DNA of 64,000 nt, from assembly GCA_015075725.1 (NCBI GenBank), contig JABTTV010000001.1, positions 1,798,001-1,862,000 of the forward strand, given 5' to 3'. This document shows, piece after piece, positions 1 through 7,885 of the stretch. The stretch is from Anaerolineales bacterium (GTDB lineage Bacteria > Chloroflexota > Anaerolineae > Anaerolineales > Villigracilaceae). The notes under the pieces were generated by a model. It had not been told where the DNA came from and did not search any database. It worked only from the letters and a program-made list of their open reading frames with translations. Within the stretch, counting starts at the first letter, position 1; each line of letters opens with the position of its first letter. Both the position numbers and the translations under genes were made by a program.

Positions 1-1
1 A

Positions 2-1210
2 CTTCGTCCAAAATATCGTTCTCTCTGGCTGTCGCAGGTGATCAGCCTGACGGGCGATTGGTTCAATACCATTGCTTCGGTCATCATTGTCAATCGTTAC
101 GCTGACTCGGGTCTGGCGGTGGGAGGTTTGTTCATCGCCCGTGCATTGCCGCCATTTTTGCTGGGTCCTGTTGCGGGTGTGGTCGCCGATCGCTTTGACC
201 GCCGAAGGGTCATCATCCTAAGCGATGTTTTGCGCGCCGCGATTGTGCTTTGTTTTTTATTGGTGGACCGCCCGGAAAGATTGTGGCTTCTTTATGTATT
301 GACCGTCTTGCAGTTCAGCGTATCGTCATTTTTTGAACCGGCGCGCGCCGCGCTCACACCGGCTCTGGTGGAATCGAATGAACTGCTTACCGCCAACACG
401 CTTGCGAGCGTCACCTGGTCTGCGATGCTGACGTTGGGCGGCGCAATCGGAGGAATTACCGCTTCGTTGTTTGGCGTGCCCGTTTCACTGGTTGTGGACT
501 CGGCGAGTTTTCTTCTATCGGCGATCCTTGTTTGGAACATCCCGGGTCAGTTCCGATCGCAGGAGGCTCACGCGCTGGAAAGCGGATGGAAAAATTTTGT
601 GGATGGTCTGAGTTACGTCCGCAAGAACCTTGATATCGGAATGCTGACATTGGTCAAAGCCTTGGGGCAGGTGGGCAGTTTCGATATCATCGCCGCGCTG
701 TATGCCTCGCGCCTCTTTCGTTACGGGCAGGAGGGAGCGACCACGCTGGGCTTGATGTTTACAGCCTTTGGCGTAGGCGCGGTCATCGGTCCGCTGATCG
801 CGAACCGCTTGGGCGATTCAAGCACAGTCTGGTTGAGGCGCGCCATCCTGGGCGGATTCCTTTGCATGCCCGTTGCGTGGTTCATTGTCGGTCTTGCGCC
901 TTCGCTGCCGATCGTGCTGCTGGGATGCATCCTGCGCGGCATGGGCGGCTCGATCAATTGGACGTACAGCGACGTGTTGCTGCAAATGTCCGTGCCGGAT
1001 CAATTGTTGGGACGTGTATTCGCTTTTGACTTTGCAGTTTTTACCCTGGCGGTTTCCATATCCCTTTGGCTGACCGGCTTCATCACGGATGAGTTCCAAC
1101 TTGCCCCGCGCAGTATCGTGTTGATTTTGGCCGTTGGAAGTTTCGCTCCATTGGCGGTGTGGGGTTACGCATTGCGCTTGAAACCGCGTCCAACGGAAAG
1201 AGCGACATAA
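2..1210 (+). CDS. MFS transporter, 5' end outside the window
   Basis: Integral membrane exporter of the major facilitator superfamily, EntS/MFS_3-like. The frame is open to the left edge: upstream of the first possible start (GTG at 38) it reads LRPKYRSLWLSQ, the usual N-terminal motif of this family, so the true start lies outside the window. About ten to twelve hydrophobic segments are visible, and the loop GVVADRFDRRRVI is the MFS signature between helices 2 and 3. The substrate cannot be read from sequence; relatives export drugs or siderophores. A MarR-type regulator follows about 165 bp downstream on the same strand, which often accompanies efflux pumps, but it has its own promoter. Confidence 0.85.
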   Translation, partial: LRPKYRSLWLSQVISLTGDWFNTIASVIIVNRYADSGLAVGGLFIARALPPFLLGPVAGVVADRFDRRRVIILSDVLRAAIVLCFLLVDRPERLWLLYVLTVLQFSVSSFFEPARAALTPALVESNELLTANTLASVTWSAMLTLGGAIGGITASLFGVPVSLVVDSASFLLSAILVWNIPGQFRSQEAHALESGWKNFVDGLSYVRKNLDIGMLTLVKALGQVGSFDIIAALYASRLFRYGQEGATTLGLMFTAFGVGAVIGPLIANRLGDSSTVWLRRAILGGFLCMPVAWFIVGLAPSLPIVLLGCILRGMGGSINWTYSDVLLQMSVPDQLLGRVFAFDFAVFTLAVSISLWLTGFITDEFQLAPRSIVLILAVGSFAPLAVWGYALRLKPRPTERAT

Positions 1211-1338
1211 ACAAAAGGTGAGATTCCCGTTTGTGTCAATTCCAACACCCATTGCCAATCGGGTAGCTTGCTTTGATTAAGTGCTTATGATCATGATTTC
1301 CCGATCTTGCTGAAGCCGAAAAACTCTGTCGCAAAGCA

Positions 1339-1367
1339 TTGACAATTTATCATTAAGGGTGTATATA
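1339..1367 (+). promoter_or_regulatory. Promoter of the marR-like gene
   Basis: TTGACA at 1339-1344 and TATATA at 1362-1367 are separated by exactly 17 bp, a consensus-grade housekeeping sigma promoter. The expected transcription start is within a few bases of the ATG at 1376, so the mRNA is probably leaderless; no Shine-Dalgarno sequence is present. Confidence 0.7.
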
Positions 1368-1370
1368 CAC
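1359..1370. promoter_or_regulatory. Operator copy 1, perfect 12-bp palindrome
   Basis: GTGTATATACAC is self-complementary and covers the -10 box of the marR-like gene. The identical 12 bp recurs at 1892-1903 in front of the hydrolase gene, which points to autoregulation plus control of that neighbour by the encoded MarR protein. Confidence 0.65.
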
Positions 1371-1375
1371 GTATT

Positions 1376-1843
1376 ATGTTCAAAGATATGCCGCGTGAGG
1401 CGCTCTACCAGTTTGCACGACAACAAGTTCCGTGTGTGGGTTTCAACGTTCGGCGTGCCACGCGTTTGGTGACCCAGTATTATGACAAGATCCTTATGCC
1501 GACCGGGCTACGTTCCACTCAATATTCCCTCATGAATGTCCTGGAATTTGTGGATGAAATCAGCATACAGGATCTTTCTCTTGTGCTTGCAATGGATCGT
1601 ACTACACTGACGCGTAATCTGCGCCCGCTTTCCTCACAAGGATGGGTGAAAATCGTACAAGCAGAGGATAAACGCATCCGTTTGATCTCGCTTACTGCAA
1701 AAGGGAGGGAAAAAATGAGCAAGGCTTTTCCGTATTGGCAGGAGGCACAATCTTCGATTGTGGCGCAAATAGGCGCGTCGAATTGGAATGTGCTGTTAGA
1801 TGGACTTCACAGGGTTTCCATTGCTGCTGAAAATGGATTTTGA
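1376..1843 (+). CDS. MarR family transcriptional regulator
   Basis: A 155-residue winged-helix regulator of usual MarR size. The core TRLVTQYYDKILMPTGLRST, the recognition-helix region DLSLVLAMDRTTLTRNLRPL and the wing VKIVQAEDKRIRLISLTAKG follow the MarR fold in order. Proteins of this family bind palindromes as dimers and are released by small aromatic or phenolic ligands. A 12-bp palindrome over its own -10 box and the same palindrome before the next gene make autorepression and control of the downstream hydrolase likely. The ATG follows the -10 box by 9 bp, so translation is probably leaderless. The ligand is unknown. Confidence 0.9.
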   Translation: MFKDMPREALYQFARQQVPCVGFNVRRATRLVTQYYDKILMPTGLRSTQYSLMNVLEFVDEISIQDLSLVLAMDRTTLTRNLRPLSSQGWVKIVQAEDKRIRLISLTAKGREKMSKAFPYWQEAQSSIVAQIGASNWNVLLDGLHRVSIAAENGF

Positions 1844-1891
1844 GTAACAAATCTATGCCCGGGTCACTGGGTTATGATTTGAATTAATTAG

Positions 1892-1903
1892 GTGTATATA
1901 CAC
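1892..1903. promoter_or_regulatory. Operator copy 2 before the hydrolase gene
   Basis: GTGTATATACAC is identical to the palindrome in the marR-like promoter. The embedded TATATA (1895-1900) can act as -10 box; the -35 region (TTATGA at 1872-1877) is weak. Here a GGAGA Shine-Dalgarno sequence (1909-1913) precedes the ATG at 1918. Confidence 0.6.
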
Positions 1904-1917
1904 ACAATGGAGAAAAT

Positions 1918-2751
1918 ATGAAACGCAACGAATTAACGAGAAAAAAACTAGGGCGCATCAGTTACCTTGAAGGGGGCAAAGGCAGACCCATACTCTTCTT
2001 ACACGGATTTCCCGGCTCCGCCTATTCATGGGAATCTACCGCCCGTCTATTGCTCGATCAGCATCCTGGAACATATCGCGCCATCATCCCCGATCTGTTG
2101 GGGTTTGGAGAGTCTGACACAGCCGCTAGCGACCTGTTCGCCTCTGCTCAGGCGGAGGCGCTTGCGGGCTTCCTGAACCAGCTCGGCATTTCGGAGTTCT
2201 TTTTGGTTTTACACGATTTCGGCGGACCGGTCGGGCTGACGCTTCTTCGCAAACATCCTGAGTTAAGAGTTCACAAACTGGTGTTGTCTGCCACTAACTT
2301 GTTTACTGATACCCCCATTCCCTTTCCGCTTCGTAGTGCTGGTGTGCCTGTATTGGGTGATATTGTCTATAAATCCATGGCAGGCAGCGCCTTCGGCTTT
2401 CAGATGATGTATCTATTTGCGGCTCGAAACAAACAAGATTTACCCTGGTCTGATTTCAAAAGACACATCACCCCGCACGGATTGTCTTCGACTGCCCGCA
2501 TTTTTCAACATGCTCTTGCCGATCTGCCGGGCAATTATCTGCCAATTCAGGACTTCGCCGGGCGCCTCCGTATTCCGGCCTTGATCGTGTGGGGGGATCG
2601 CGACCCGTTCTTTCCTGTATCTGTGGCCAAACGCTCCAATGCGCTTATCCGGAATTCTGTTCTGATAATTTATGAACAGACGGGACATTTCGTCCCAGAG
2701 GAAAGGGCAGATCATTTTGTCAAGGATATAACAGGCTTCTTTTCATCCTAG
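1918..2751 (+). CDS. Alpha/beta hydrolase, haloalkane dehalogenase/epoxide hydrolase type
   Basis: A 277-residue cytosolic alpha/beta-hydrolase. HGFPGS (29-34) forms the oxyanion region, and the nucleophile elbow LVLHDFGGP places Asp100 where haloalkane dehalogenases and epoxide hydrolases have their nucleophile (HDxGG), not the serine of esterases. The acid is probably Asp in VWGDRDPFFP and the base His in QTGHFVPEE. The second copy of the MarR palindrome precedes the gene, so it is probably induced by the same compound as the regulator. The substrate could be an epoxide, a haloalkane or an ester; sequence alone does not decide. Confidence 0.85.
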   Translation: MKRNELTRKKLGRISYLEGGKGRPILFLHGFPGSAYSWESTARLLLDQHPGTYRAIIPDLLGFGESDTAASDLFASAQAEALAGFLNQLGISEFFLVLHDFGGPVGLTLLRKHPELRVHKLVLSATNLFTDTPIPFPLRSAGVPVLGDIVYKSMAGSAFGFQMMYLFAARNKQDLPWSDFKRHITPHGLSSTARIFQHALADLPGNYLPIQDFAGRLRIPALIVWGDRDPFFPVSVAKRSNALIRNSVLIIYEQTGHFVPEERADHFVKDITGFFSS

Positions 2752-2799
2752 ATTACTTTCTGAAGGGTCTGGATAAAGTTTGTTATACTGTCCAAGCCT

Positions 2800-3777
2800 A
2801 TGAAAGAAAGCAAGACGCTCAATTTTTATATCCGCGACCTGCCCATCTTCGGCGATGCCATCCTCGCGCCCATGGACGGGTATTCGGACTGGCCCTTCCG
2901 CTCGATCTGCCGCGAACTCGGTTCCGCCATGAGTTACACCGAGTTCATCAAAGTGGAGAAGATTCTTAGCAAATCGAAGCAACCTGCCAAGCGGATGTAT
3001 TTCACCGAGCCGGAGCGCCCGATCACCTTCCAAATCTACGGCGAAGACCCGGACCTCATCCTGCAAGCGGCGTTGAAAATCCAGGAGAACAAACCCGATG
3101 TGATCGACCTCAACATGGGCTGTCCCGCCAAAACCATCGCGGACCGCGGCGCGGGCGTGGGCATGATGCTTTCGCCGCTTCGTATCGCGCGGACATTTCG
3201 CAAGTTGGTAAAACATTTGCGCGTGCCGGTTACGGGAAAAATCCGCCTCGGCTGGGAGAGGAACAAGAACTACAAACTCATTGCCCGCATCGTGGAAGAA
3301 GAAGGCGGCTCGCTGATCGCCATTCACGGACGCACAAAGGAACAACGCTATGCAGGCAACGCCGATTGGGACGCCATCGCCGAAGTGAAATCCACTGTCA
3401 AGATTCCCGTCATCGGTAGCGGCGATGTGAAAACTGTCGCGGATATCGACCGCATGAAGGCTTATACAAACGTGGATGCGGTGATGATCGGGCGCGGCGC
3501 GATTCCCAATCCCTGGATCTTTTCACGAATGGACCGCGATCAGGTCCCGCCCGAGATGGTGAAGGAAACCATCCGCAAACATCTCGCGCGCAGCGTTGAA
3601 TTCTACGGCGAAGAGGACGGCACACGACTCTTCCGCAAGAATGCCGTGCAGTATGTGATGATGCAGCATCTCACCCGAGACGAACGACGCGAAATTCTCC
3701 GCTCGCGTCCGTCTGCTGAGTTCATGGAACTGCTGGAAAAGATTTACGATTCACCGGTTCTTCAACTCCAAACCTGA
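2800..3777 (+). CDS. dus: tRNA-dihydrouridine synthase
   Basis: An FMN- and NADPH-dependent enzyme that reduces uridine to dihydrouridine in the tRNA D-loop. The 325-residue TIM-barrel shows APMDGYSDWPFRS near the N-terminus, the family motif LNMGCPAKTIADRGAG with the catalytic Cys108, GKIRLGW, IHGRTKEQRYAGNADW, IPVIGSGDV and the phosphate-binding VMIGRGAIPNPW. It is closest in layout to the DusB subgroup. The ATG at 2800 gives the normal N-terminus. The stop codon lies inside a 30-bp palindrome (3772-3801) that probably also serves as transcription end. Confidence 0.95.
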   Translation: MKESKTLNFYIRDLPIFGDAILAPMDGYSDWPFRSICRELGSAMSYTEFIKVEKILSKSKQPAKRMYFTEPERPITFQIYGEDPDLILQAALKIQENKPDVIDLNMGCPAKTIADRGAGVGMMLSPLRIARTFRKLVKHLRVPVTGKIRLGWERNKNYKLIARIVEEEGGSLIAIHGRTKEQRYAGNADWDAIAEVKSTVKIPVIGSGDVKTVADIDRMKAYTNVDAVMIGRGAIPNPWIFSRMDRDQVPPEMVKETIRKHLARSVEFYGEEDGTRLFRKNAVQYVMMQHLTRDERREILRSRPSAEFMELLEKIYDSPVLQLQT

Positions 3778-3801
3778 CAGGTTTTCGAAAACCTGTCAGG
3801 T
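3772..3801. repeat. 30-bp perfect palindrome over the dus stop codon
   Basis: Arms ACCTGACAGGTTTTC and GAAAACCTGTCAGGT have no loop and include the TGA at 3775-3777. Weaker relatives with the same AGGTTT/AAAACCT core or ACCTGA/TCAGGT ends occur at 54217-54250 and 56928-56954. It probably works as a terminator and belongs to a gene-end palindrome family. Confidence 0.7.
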
Positions 3802-3808
3802 GTTACTT

Positions 3809-3814
3809 TATAAT
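3809..3814 (+). promoter_or_regulatory. -10 box of the DUF6391 gene
   Basis: A perfect TATAAT lies 6 bp before the ATG at 3821, with no Shine-Dalgarno sequence and no clear -35 box. The predicted transcription start coincides with the start codon, so a leaderless mRNA is likely. Confidence 0.5.
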
Positions 3815-3820
3815 AATAAA

Positions 3821-4309
3821 ATGATCCTCGACCTCCCCTACATTCTCGAAACGCGGCGCAATCACGCGCTCGAACACGCCACCATTCACCTGCTTTCGCG
3901 GAAACATCCCGGCAGGCGCATGGCAGGACACTCCAATCCCACCGGTTTTTTTCTGCTCGGCGATCTGGAGACACAGGATATCCGGTCGGCGGCGATGGAG
4001 GCGTATACTCGACTCAATTCCGGTGAAAGCGGACTTGCGATTCATCCCGGCTGTGGGACGAACCTCGCGACCACCGCGCTTCTCTCCGCGACCTTTGCCT
4101 GGTTCCCGCTGCGAGGGACAAGGTCCACGCTGTGGCGGTTGTTTTTGATCCCGTTTGCTTTGGTCTTTGCGATTGCAGGATACCAGCTCAGCAAGCCGCT
4201 CGGACCGTGGCTGCAAAAAAATGTCACCACCGAAGCGGATCTGGGAAGTTTGCAGATCGCGGATATTGTGCCCATTCGCAAAGGCGTCCATCGGGTAATA
4301 ACCCGGTAG
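3821..4309 (+). CDS. DUF6391 family protein
   Basis: About 162 residues. The motif RRNHALEHATIHLL, the central GxHSNPTGFFLLGD and the IHPGCGTNLATTALL segment match DUF6391, a family of unknown function. Two hydrophobic segments follow (TTALLSATFAWFPL and LWRLFLIPFALVFAIAGY), so the C-terminal half is probably membrane-embedded. The conserved His/Glu residues of the HALEHA motif suggest metal binding, but this is inference. ATG at 3821 is preferred over a GTG at 3800, which lies inside the palindrome. The TAG stop is part of the next palindromic repeat. Confidence 0.75.
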   Translation: MILDLPYILETRRNHALEHATIHLLSRKHPGRRMAGHSNPTGFFLLGDLETQDIRSAAMEAYTRLNSGESGLAIHPGCGTNLATTALLSATFAWFPLRGTRSTLWRLFLIPFALVFAIAGYQLSKPLGPWLQKNVTTEADLGSLQIADIVPIRKGVHRVITR

Positions 4310-4333
4310 GGACACGATATATCGTGTCCCTAC
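4306..4333. repeat. 28-bp palindromic repeat, GTAGGGAC family
   Basis: Perfect palindrome with arms GTAGGGACACGATA and TATCGTGTCCCTAC. It carries the stop codon of the preceding gene and ends 9 bp before holA. Its outer GTAGGGAC/GTCCCTAC ends recur at 8813-8840 around a different core. Confidence 0.8.
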
Positions 4334-4342
4334 GGTTTCATT

Positions 4343-5314
4343 ATGCCCACCATCTACCTCCTCTACGGCAACGACGAATTTGCCATCGCGCGCAAGGTCA
4401 AGGAATTCGAATCCGACTTCACTGACCCGACCGCGGCGGAAATGAACACGACCCGCCTCGAAGCGCGCACGATGACCGAGAACGACCTCAATAACGCGGT
4501 CAATGCCATGCCATTCCTCGCGCCAAAGCGATTGGTGTTCATTGCGTATCCTTCGGCAAGATACAACAAGCCGGATGGGCGCAAGAAGTTCTTGGAATTC
4601 CTGGAGAAAGCCCCCGACACTACCAAAGTGATTCTGTTCGATACAGTGGAGAAACCGAAAGATTCGGATAAACACTGGCTCGTCAAATGGGCGGAGAAGA
4701 ATAAAGCGCTTGTCAAATCCCAGCCTTTTTTCCTCCCTCAATTACGGGATATGCCCGGCTGGATCGTCAATGAGACAAAGAATCAGGGCGGGAAGATCGA
4801 ACCGGGTGCCGCGGCAAAACTCGCCGAAATGACTGGCGTGGATACCCGTCAGGCGGGGATGGAAATTTCCAAGCTGCTGGCATATGTAAACTGGGAGCGA
4901 CCCGTGCGCGGGTCCGATGTGGAGGCGGTTTGCATCGTCACGTCGCAACAAAGCGTGTTCGATTTCGTCGATGCGTTATCGCAAGGCAATGCCAGGGTCG
5001 CGCAAAAGTTGCTGCATCGTTTGTTGGAAAGCGAAGACGCGTTCTCGCTATGGGGGATGGTGGTGCGACAGTTCCGTTTGTTGATTCAAGCCAGAGAGAT
5101 ATTGGACGGTCGCGGAAACAAAGACGATGTGGCGCGGGCGCTCCAGGTTCATCCATTCGTGGCGGAGAAGACCACCGGGCAGGCGCAACGTTTTTCGATG
5201 GAAGCGCTGGAGGGAATTTACCATCGCCTGCTGCGGATCGACGAGCAGGTAAAAACAAGCCAGGTCACATTGGATCTGGCTCTCGATACGCTGGTCGTGG
5301 AACTGGCGCGTTAG
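4343..5314 (+). CDS. holA: DNA polymerase III subunit delta
   Basis: Clamp-loader subunit that opens the sliding clamp within the replisome. The 323-residue protein begins TIYLLYGNDEFAIARKVKEF, a degenerate P-loop start typical of delta, continues through an AAA+ lid (WIVNETKNQGGKIEPGAAAKLAEMTG is the usual region around residues 135-165) and ends in the helical collar with VHPFVAEKTTGQAQRFS and ALDTLVVELAR. Length and layout agree with the family. Promoter elements are not evident in the palindrome-rich 33-bp gap, so co-transcription with the preceding gene is possible. Confidence 0.9.
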   Translation: MPTIYLLYGNDEFAIARKVKEFESDFTDPTAAEMNTTRLEARTMTENDLNNAVNAMPFLAPKRLVFIAYPSARYNKPDGRKKFLEFLEKAPDTTKVILFDTVEKPKDSDKHWLVKWAEKNKALVKSQPFFLPQLRDMPGWIVNETKNQGGKIEPGAAAKLAEMTGVDTRQAGMEISKLLAYVNWERPVRGSDVEAVCIVTSQQSVFDFVDALSQGNARVAQKLLHRLLESEDAFSLWGMVVRQFRLLIQAREILDGRGNKDDVARALQVHPFVAEKTTGQAQRFSMEALEGIYHRLLRIDEQVKTSQVTLDLALDTLVVELAR

Positions 5315-5317
5315 TTT

Positions 5318-5704
5318 TCACGGCGCGAACGGTGGGACAAAATCGGCGGTAGAGATTCCCCCAATGAGCGCCAGGATCGATAAAAGACAATAGGGCGCAA
5401 GGCAGAGAAAATTCAACGCCAGCCCGGCGATCGCCAATCCGCGTTTCGGGTCTTTCTTCCTCAATGCAAGGATGCCGAGAACGACCCCTGCGCTGGCGAG
5501 CAGGATGGTGAGTATCGCCATTACGGCACCTCCGCCAAAAACGAGTGTGTAGCCCGCGGTTTCATCGAAAGGGGAGGGTATAATTTCAAAAAGCTTTTTG
5601 AAAAGCCGATTTACAAGTGTCTCTGGGAGGCTCAAATGCCAATACCTGATTACCAATCCTTGATGTTGCCACTCGTTAAACTTGCTTCCGATAGAGAGGA
5701 GCAT
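5318..5704 (-). CDS. Small membrane protein, DUF4190-like
   Basis: Two hydrophobic segments are visible: VMAILTILLASAGVVLGILA and LAIAGLALNFLCLAPYCLLS, joined by the basic loop RKKDPKRG. This helix-RKKxPxRGLAIAG-helix pattern is that of DUF4190-type proteins of unknown function. The start is uncertain: the longest frame begins at 5704 and overlaps the divergent mrr gene by about 70 bp, TTG at 5635 avoids that, and the first internal ATG is at 5521. It converges with holA, their stop codons being 3 bp apart. Confidence 0.6.
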   Translation of the reverse strand: MLLSIGSKFNEWQHQGLVIRYWHLSLPETLVNRLFKKLFEIIPSPFDETAGYTLVFGGGAVMAILTILLASAGVVLGILALRKKDPKRGLAIAGLALNFLCLAPYCLLSILALIGGISTADFVPPFAP

Positions 5705-6544
5705 TCGCTACAAGAAGCAACCAAAACGATAGCCAAAGAATTCAATCTTTCCGAAATTGACTTGGCAGAATTATTACCAAGCGGAAGAAAAACACGATTT
5801 TATGATCGAATTGGTTGGGCTGTAACATACCTTCGCAAAGCAGGGTTATTGAATTCCCAGGGGAGGGGAAAATTTCAAATCACTCAAAGAGGGTTGGATG
5901 TTCTAAAGAATCCACCGAAACGTATCAATGTCGAATTCCTAGAACAATACGAAGAATTCGTTAAATTTCGAACACGACGCGATAGAGAGGATGAAGAAGT
6001 AACAACAGCAGGACAACTGGAAACCCAAACCCCGGAAGAAGCCATCGAAGCTGCTCATCAAAACCTTCGCCAAACACTAGCTGACGAGCTTATTCAAACC
6101 ATTAAAAACTGTTCACCTACATTTTTTGAGAGGCTCGTTATTGATGTCTTGGTAAAGATGGGGTATGGAGGCACGCGGAAGGATGCCGGGAAAGCCATTG
6201 GAAGAAGCGGCGATGGTGGTATTGACGGCATTATTAATGAAGACCGGCTTGGGCTTGACGTGATATATATTCAAGCAAAGAAATGGGAAGGATCTGTGGG
6301 ACGCCCTGAACTCCAGAAATTTGCTGGCGCATTACAAGGGAAGCGAGCAAAAAAGGGTATTTTTATTTCCACCTCGACCTTCACAAATGAAGCAAAAGAG
6401 TATGTATCTCAGATAGACAGCAAAATTACTCTTATTGATGGAGAAACTCTGAGCCAGTTGATGATTGACTACAATGTGGGAGTTAACTCCATTGCCACAT
6501 ACGAATTAAAGAAAATAGACAACGACTATTTTATTGAAGAATAG
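5636..6544 (+). CDS. mrr: Mrr-type restriction endonuclease
   Basis: 302 residues, the usual length of Mrr (type IV, cleaves methylated DNA). Residues 1-95 form the N-terminal winged-helix Mrr_N domain (KTRFYDRIGWAVTYLRKAGL), followed by a charged linker and a PD-(D/E)xK nuclease domain: FFERLVIDVLVKMGYGG, GDGGIDG with Asp197, and YIQAKKW with the catalytic Gln213/Lys215 positions. No methyltransferase lies nearby, consistent with modification-dependent cleavage. The gene is clearly richer in A+T than its neighbours and stands alone between housekeeping genes, which suggests acquisition by transfer. Confidence 0.9.
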   Translation: MPIPDYQSLMLPLVKLASDREEHSLQEATKTIAKEFNLSEIDLAELLPSGRKTRFYDRIGWAVTYLRKAGLLNSQGRGKFQITQRGLDVLKNPPKRINVEFLEQYEEFVKFRTRRDREDEEVTTAGQLETQTPEEAIEAAHQNLRQTLADELIQTIKNCSPTFFERLVIDVLVKMGYGGTRKDAGKAIGRSGDGGIDGIINEDRLGLDVIYIQAKKWEGSVGRPELQKFAGALQGKRAKKGIFISTSTFTNEAKEYVSQIDSKITLIDGETLSQLMIDYNVGVNSIATYELKKIDNDYFIEE

Positions 6545-6548
6545 AAAA

Positions 6549-6632
6549 GCATGTCACCCTGGGCGCCAGCAAAGGTTCTCGGAGAAAATCATTGAGATGC
6601 TTCGTTGCGCGAGTCGCCACTCAGCATGACAG
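6549..6632. repeat. Degenerate inverted-repeat element, TGTCACCCTG/CAGCATGACA type
   Basis: Left end ATGTCACCCTGGG and right end ACTCAGCATGACAG are imperfectly complementary and enclose GGTTCTCGG and GAGATGCTTCG segments. The layout is that of the short dispersed elements found in many environmental bacteria. The right end runs into the start of the following peptidase gene. Confidence 0.45.
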
Positions 6633-7588
6633 AAAACAAAATGACCAAATTTCAAACCGCCTCCTCTAAATTCGACTCGCTCACGAACGGGCAATGCCGT
6701 CCGCAGTCCGCCGCGTTGACGTTTGACTCGACAGGCGACCTGCGCGCGCTTGATCATTACTTTCCCATCGTGCGCATGCTGGGCGAAGCGGGGACCGATT
6801 CTTTTTACCAACTTCTCCGGCACATCGCAGAGCATTCCAACTTTGACCTGCAACTGATCGGCGCGAACAAGACAGATCTCACTACCCAAATGCCCGCATC
6901 TGTGAAGCATCTGGTGGCGGGGCATCTTGCCGAGGTATTTTTCTTTCGGCAGGACATCCTCGCGCGTTTTCTTTCCAGCCCGCGCCATTTTCAACTCTAC
7001 ACCACGCCCGAAGCCTTTCAACAGGATGGCGGCGTGGCAGGCGGATGTTACAACCCCGCGCGCGAATCGATTCAACTCGTGCTATCCCGTCTCTTTGAAG
7101 GTTTCAACGGCGCGACGCCGGGCGTGTGTCCATTCCTGCATGAGCTGGGTCACATGCTCGATGCGTTCGACGCAGGGTCCGGGTCCATGAAACGAGGCGA
7201 GGGACTCTATCCCGGATTAAGAGCCAGCGACGGCGACATCTTCACACCAAAAGCGCGGGATTTTTTCATCAAAGGCAAACGCCTCGAACTGACCCGTTAC
7301 CTGTCCCGCCTCGAGGGAGATTTATCCCAGCCGATACCGATCGGGCATCCCTACGTCTTTCAGAATGACGGCGAATTCGCAGCGGGCTATCTTGAGATGT
7401 TCTTCCGCAACCCGCATTACTTCGCACTGCAAAACGCGGAACTTTTCATGGCATACGTTGAGTTGTTCGGCTATGACACGCGCCGCGCGTGGATGGAGGA
7501 TTTCCCGCATTACGTCAACGCCAACCGCAGTTTTTATGCCAGCGGTCAAATGCCGACTAGATCGGGCTTGAGCCTCCCCAAAGAGTGA
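6626..7588 (+). CDS. Zinc metallopeptidase, MtfA/M90-like
   Basis: A soluble protein of about 320 residues with a zincin site: CPFLHELGHMLDAFD carries HExxH (near residues 172-176), and the downstream NDGEFAAGYLEMFFRNP resembles the second motif of the MtfA (M90) family, where Glu and the FF-NP pair are conserved. MtfA of E. coli acts on the regulator Mlc; here the role is unknown. The start may be ATG 6626, inside the repeat element, or ATG 6641; neither has a Shine-Dalgarno sequence. It is followed after 3 bp by a small co-directional gene. Confidence 0.7.
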   Translation: MTENKMTKFQTASSKFDSLTNGQCRPQSAALTFDSTGDLRALDHYFPIVRMLGEAGTDSFYQLLRHIAEHSNFDLQLIGANKTDLTTQMPASVKHLVAGHLAEVFFFRQDILARFLSSPRHFQLYTTPEAFQQDGGVAGGCYNPARESIQLVLSRLFEGFNGATPGVCPFLHELGHMLDAFDAGSGSMKRGEGLYPGLRASDGDIFTPKARDFFIKGKRLELTRYLSRLEGDLSQPIPIGHPYVFQNDGEFAAGYLEMFFRNPHYFALQNAELFMAYVELFGYDTRRAWMEDFPHYVNANRSFYASGQMPTRSGLSLPKE

Positions 7589-7591
7589 TTC

Positions 7592-7885
7592 ATGGAAGAA
7601 AATGAGTTCGTAATCTTTGCCGAGTTGGAACGCGATAAATTCGAAGAGATTCTTGCCCGCCTGATGCAGCATTATCCCGGTATACAATCCGGCAGGCAGG
7701 GCGACGACTGGATCTGGGTCCAAATCGACGACGACAAGGTGGAGATCGATTCGTTCACATCCATGCAGCTGGAAGTGAAAGCAAAACGACGGCAATCCGC
7801 CGTCGTTCAAAAGCTCGTCAACTTCATGGAACCCCGTTGGGTCTTGCAGGTCTTTGACCCGCCCAAAGAAGACCTAACCCGCTAA
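7592..7885 (+). CDS. Hypothetical protein, 97 aa
   Basis: I do not recognise a family. It is a small acidic soluble protein with a predicted mixed alpha/beta pattern (FVIFAELERDKFEEILARLM, then DDWIWVQIDDDKVEIDSF). It starts 3 bp after the metallopeptidase stop, so the two are probably co-transcribed and co-translated; it may be a partner or inhibitor of that enzyme, but nothing in the sequence proves it. The last 12 bp overlap the end of the convergent glycosyltransferase gene. Confidence 0.65.
   Translation: MEENEFVIFAELERDKFEEILARLMQHYPGIQSGRQGDDWIWVQIDDDKVEIDSFTSMQLEVKAKRRQSAVVQKLVNFMEPRWVLQVFDPPKEDLTR

Noticed and set aside
3803..4741. 312-codon minus-strand frame
   Set aside because: It lies antisense to the DUF6391 gene and holA, both of which have clear family motifs; the translation has no recognisable domain and is rich in Arg/Gly as expected of a shadow frame.
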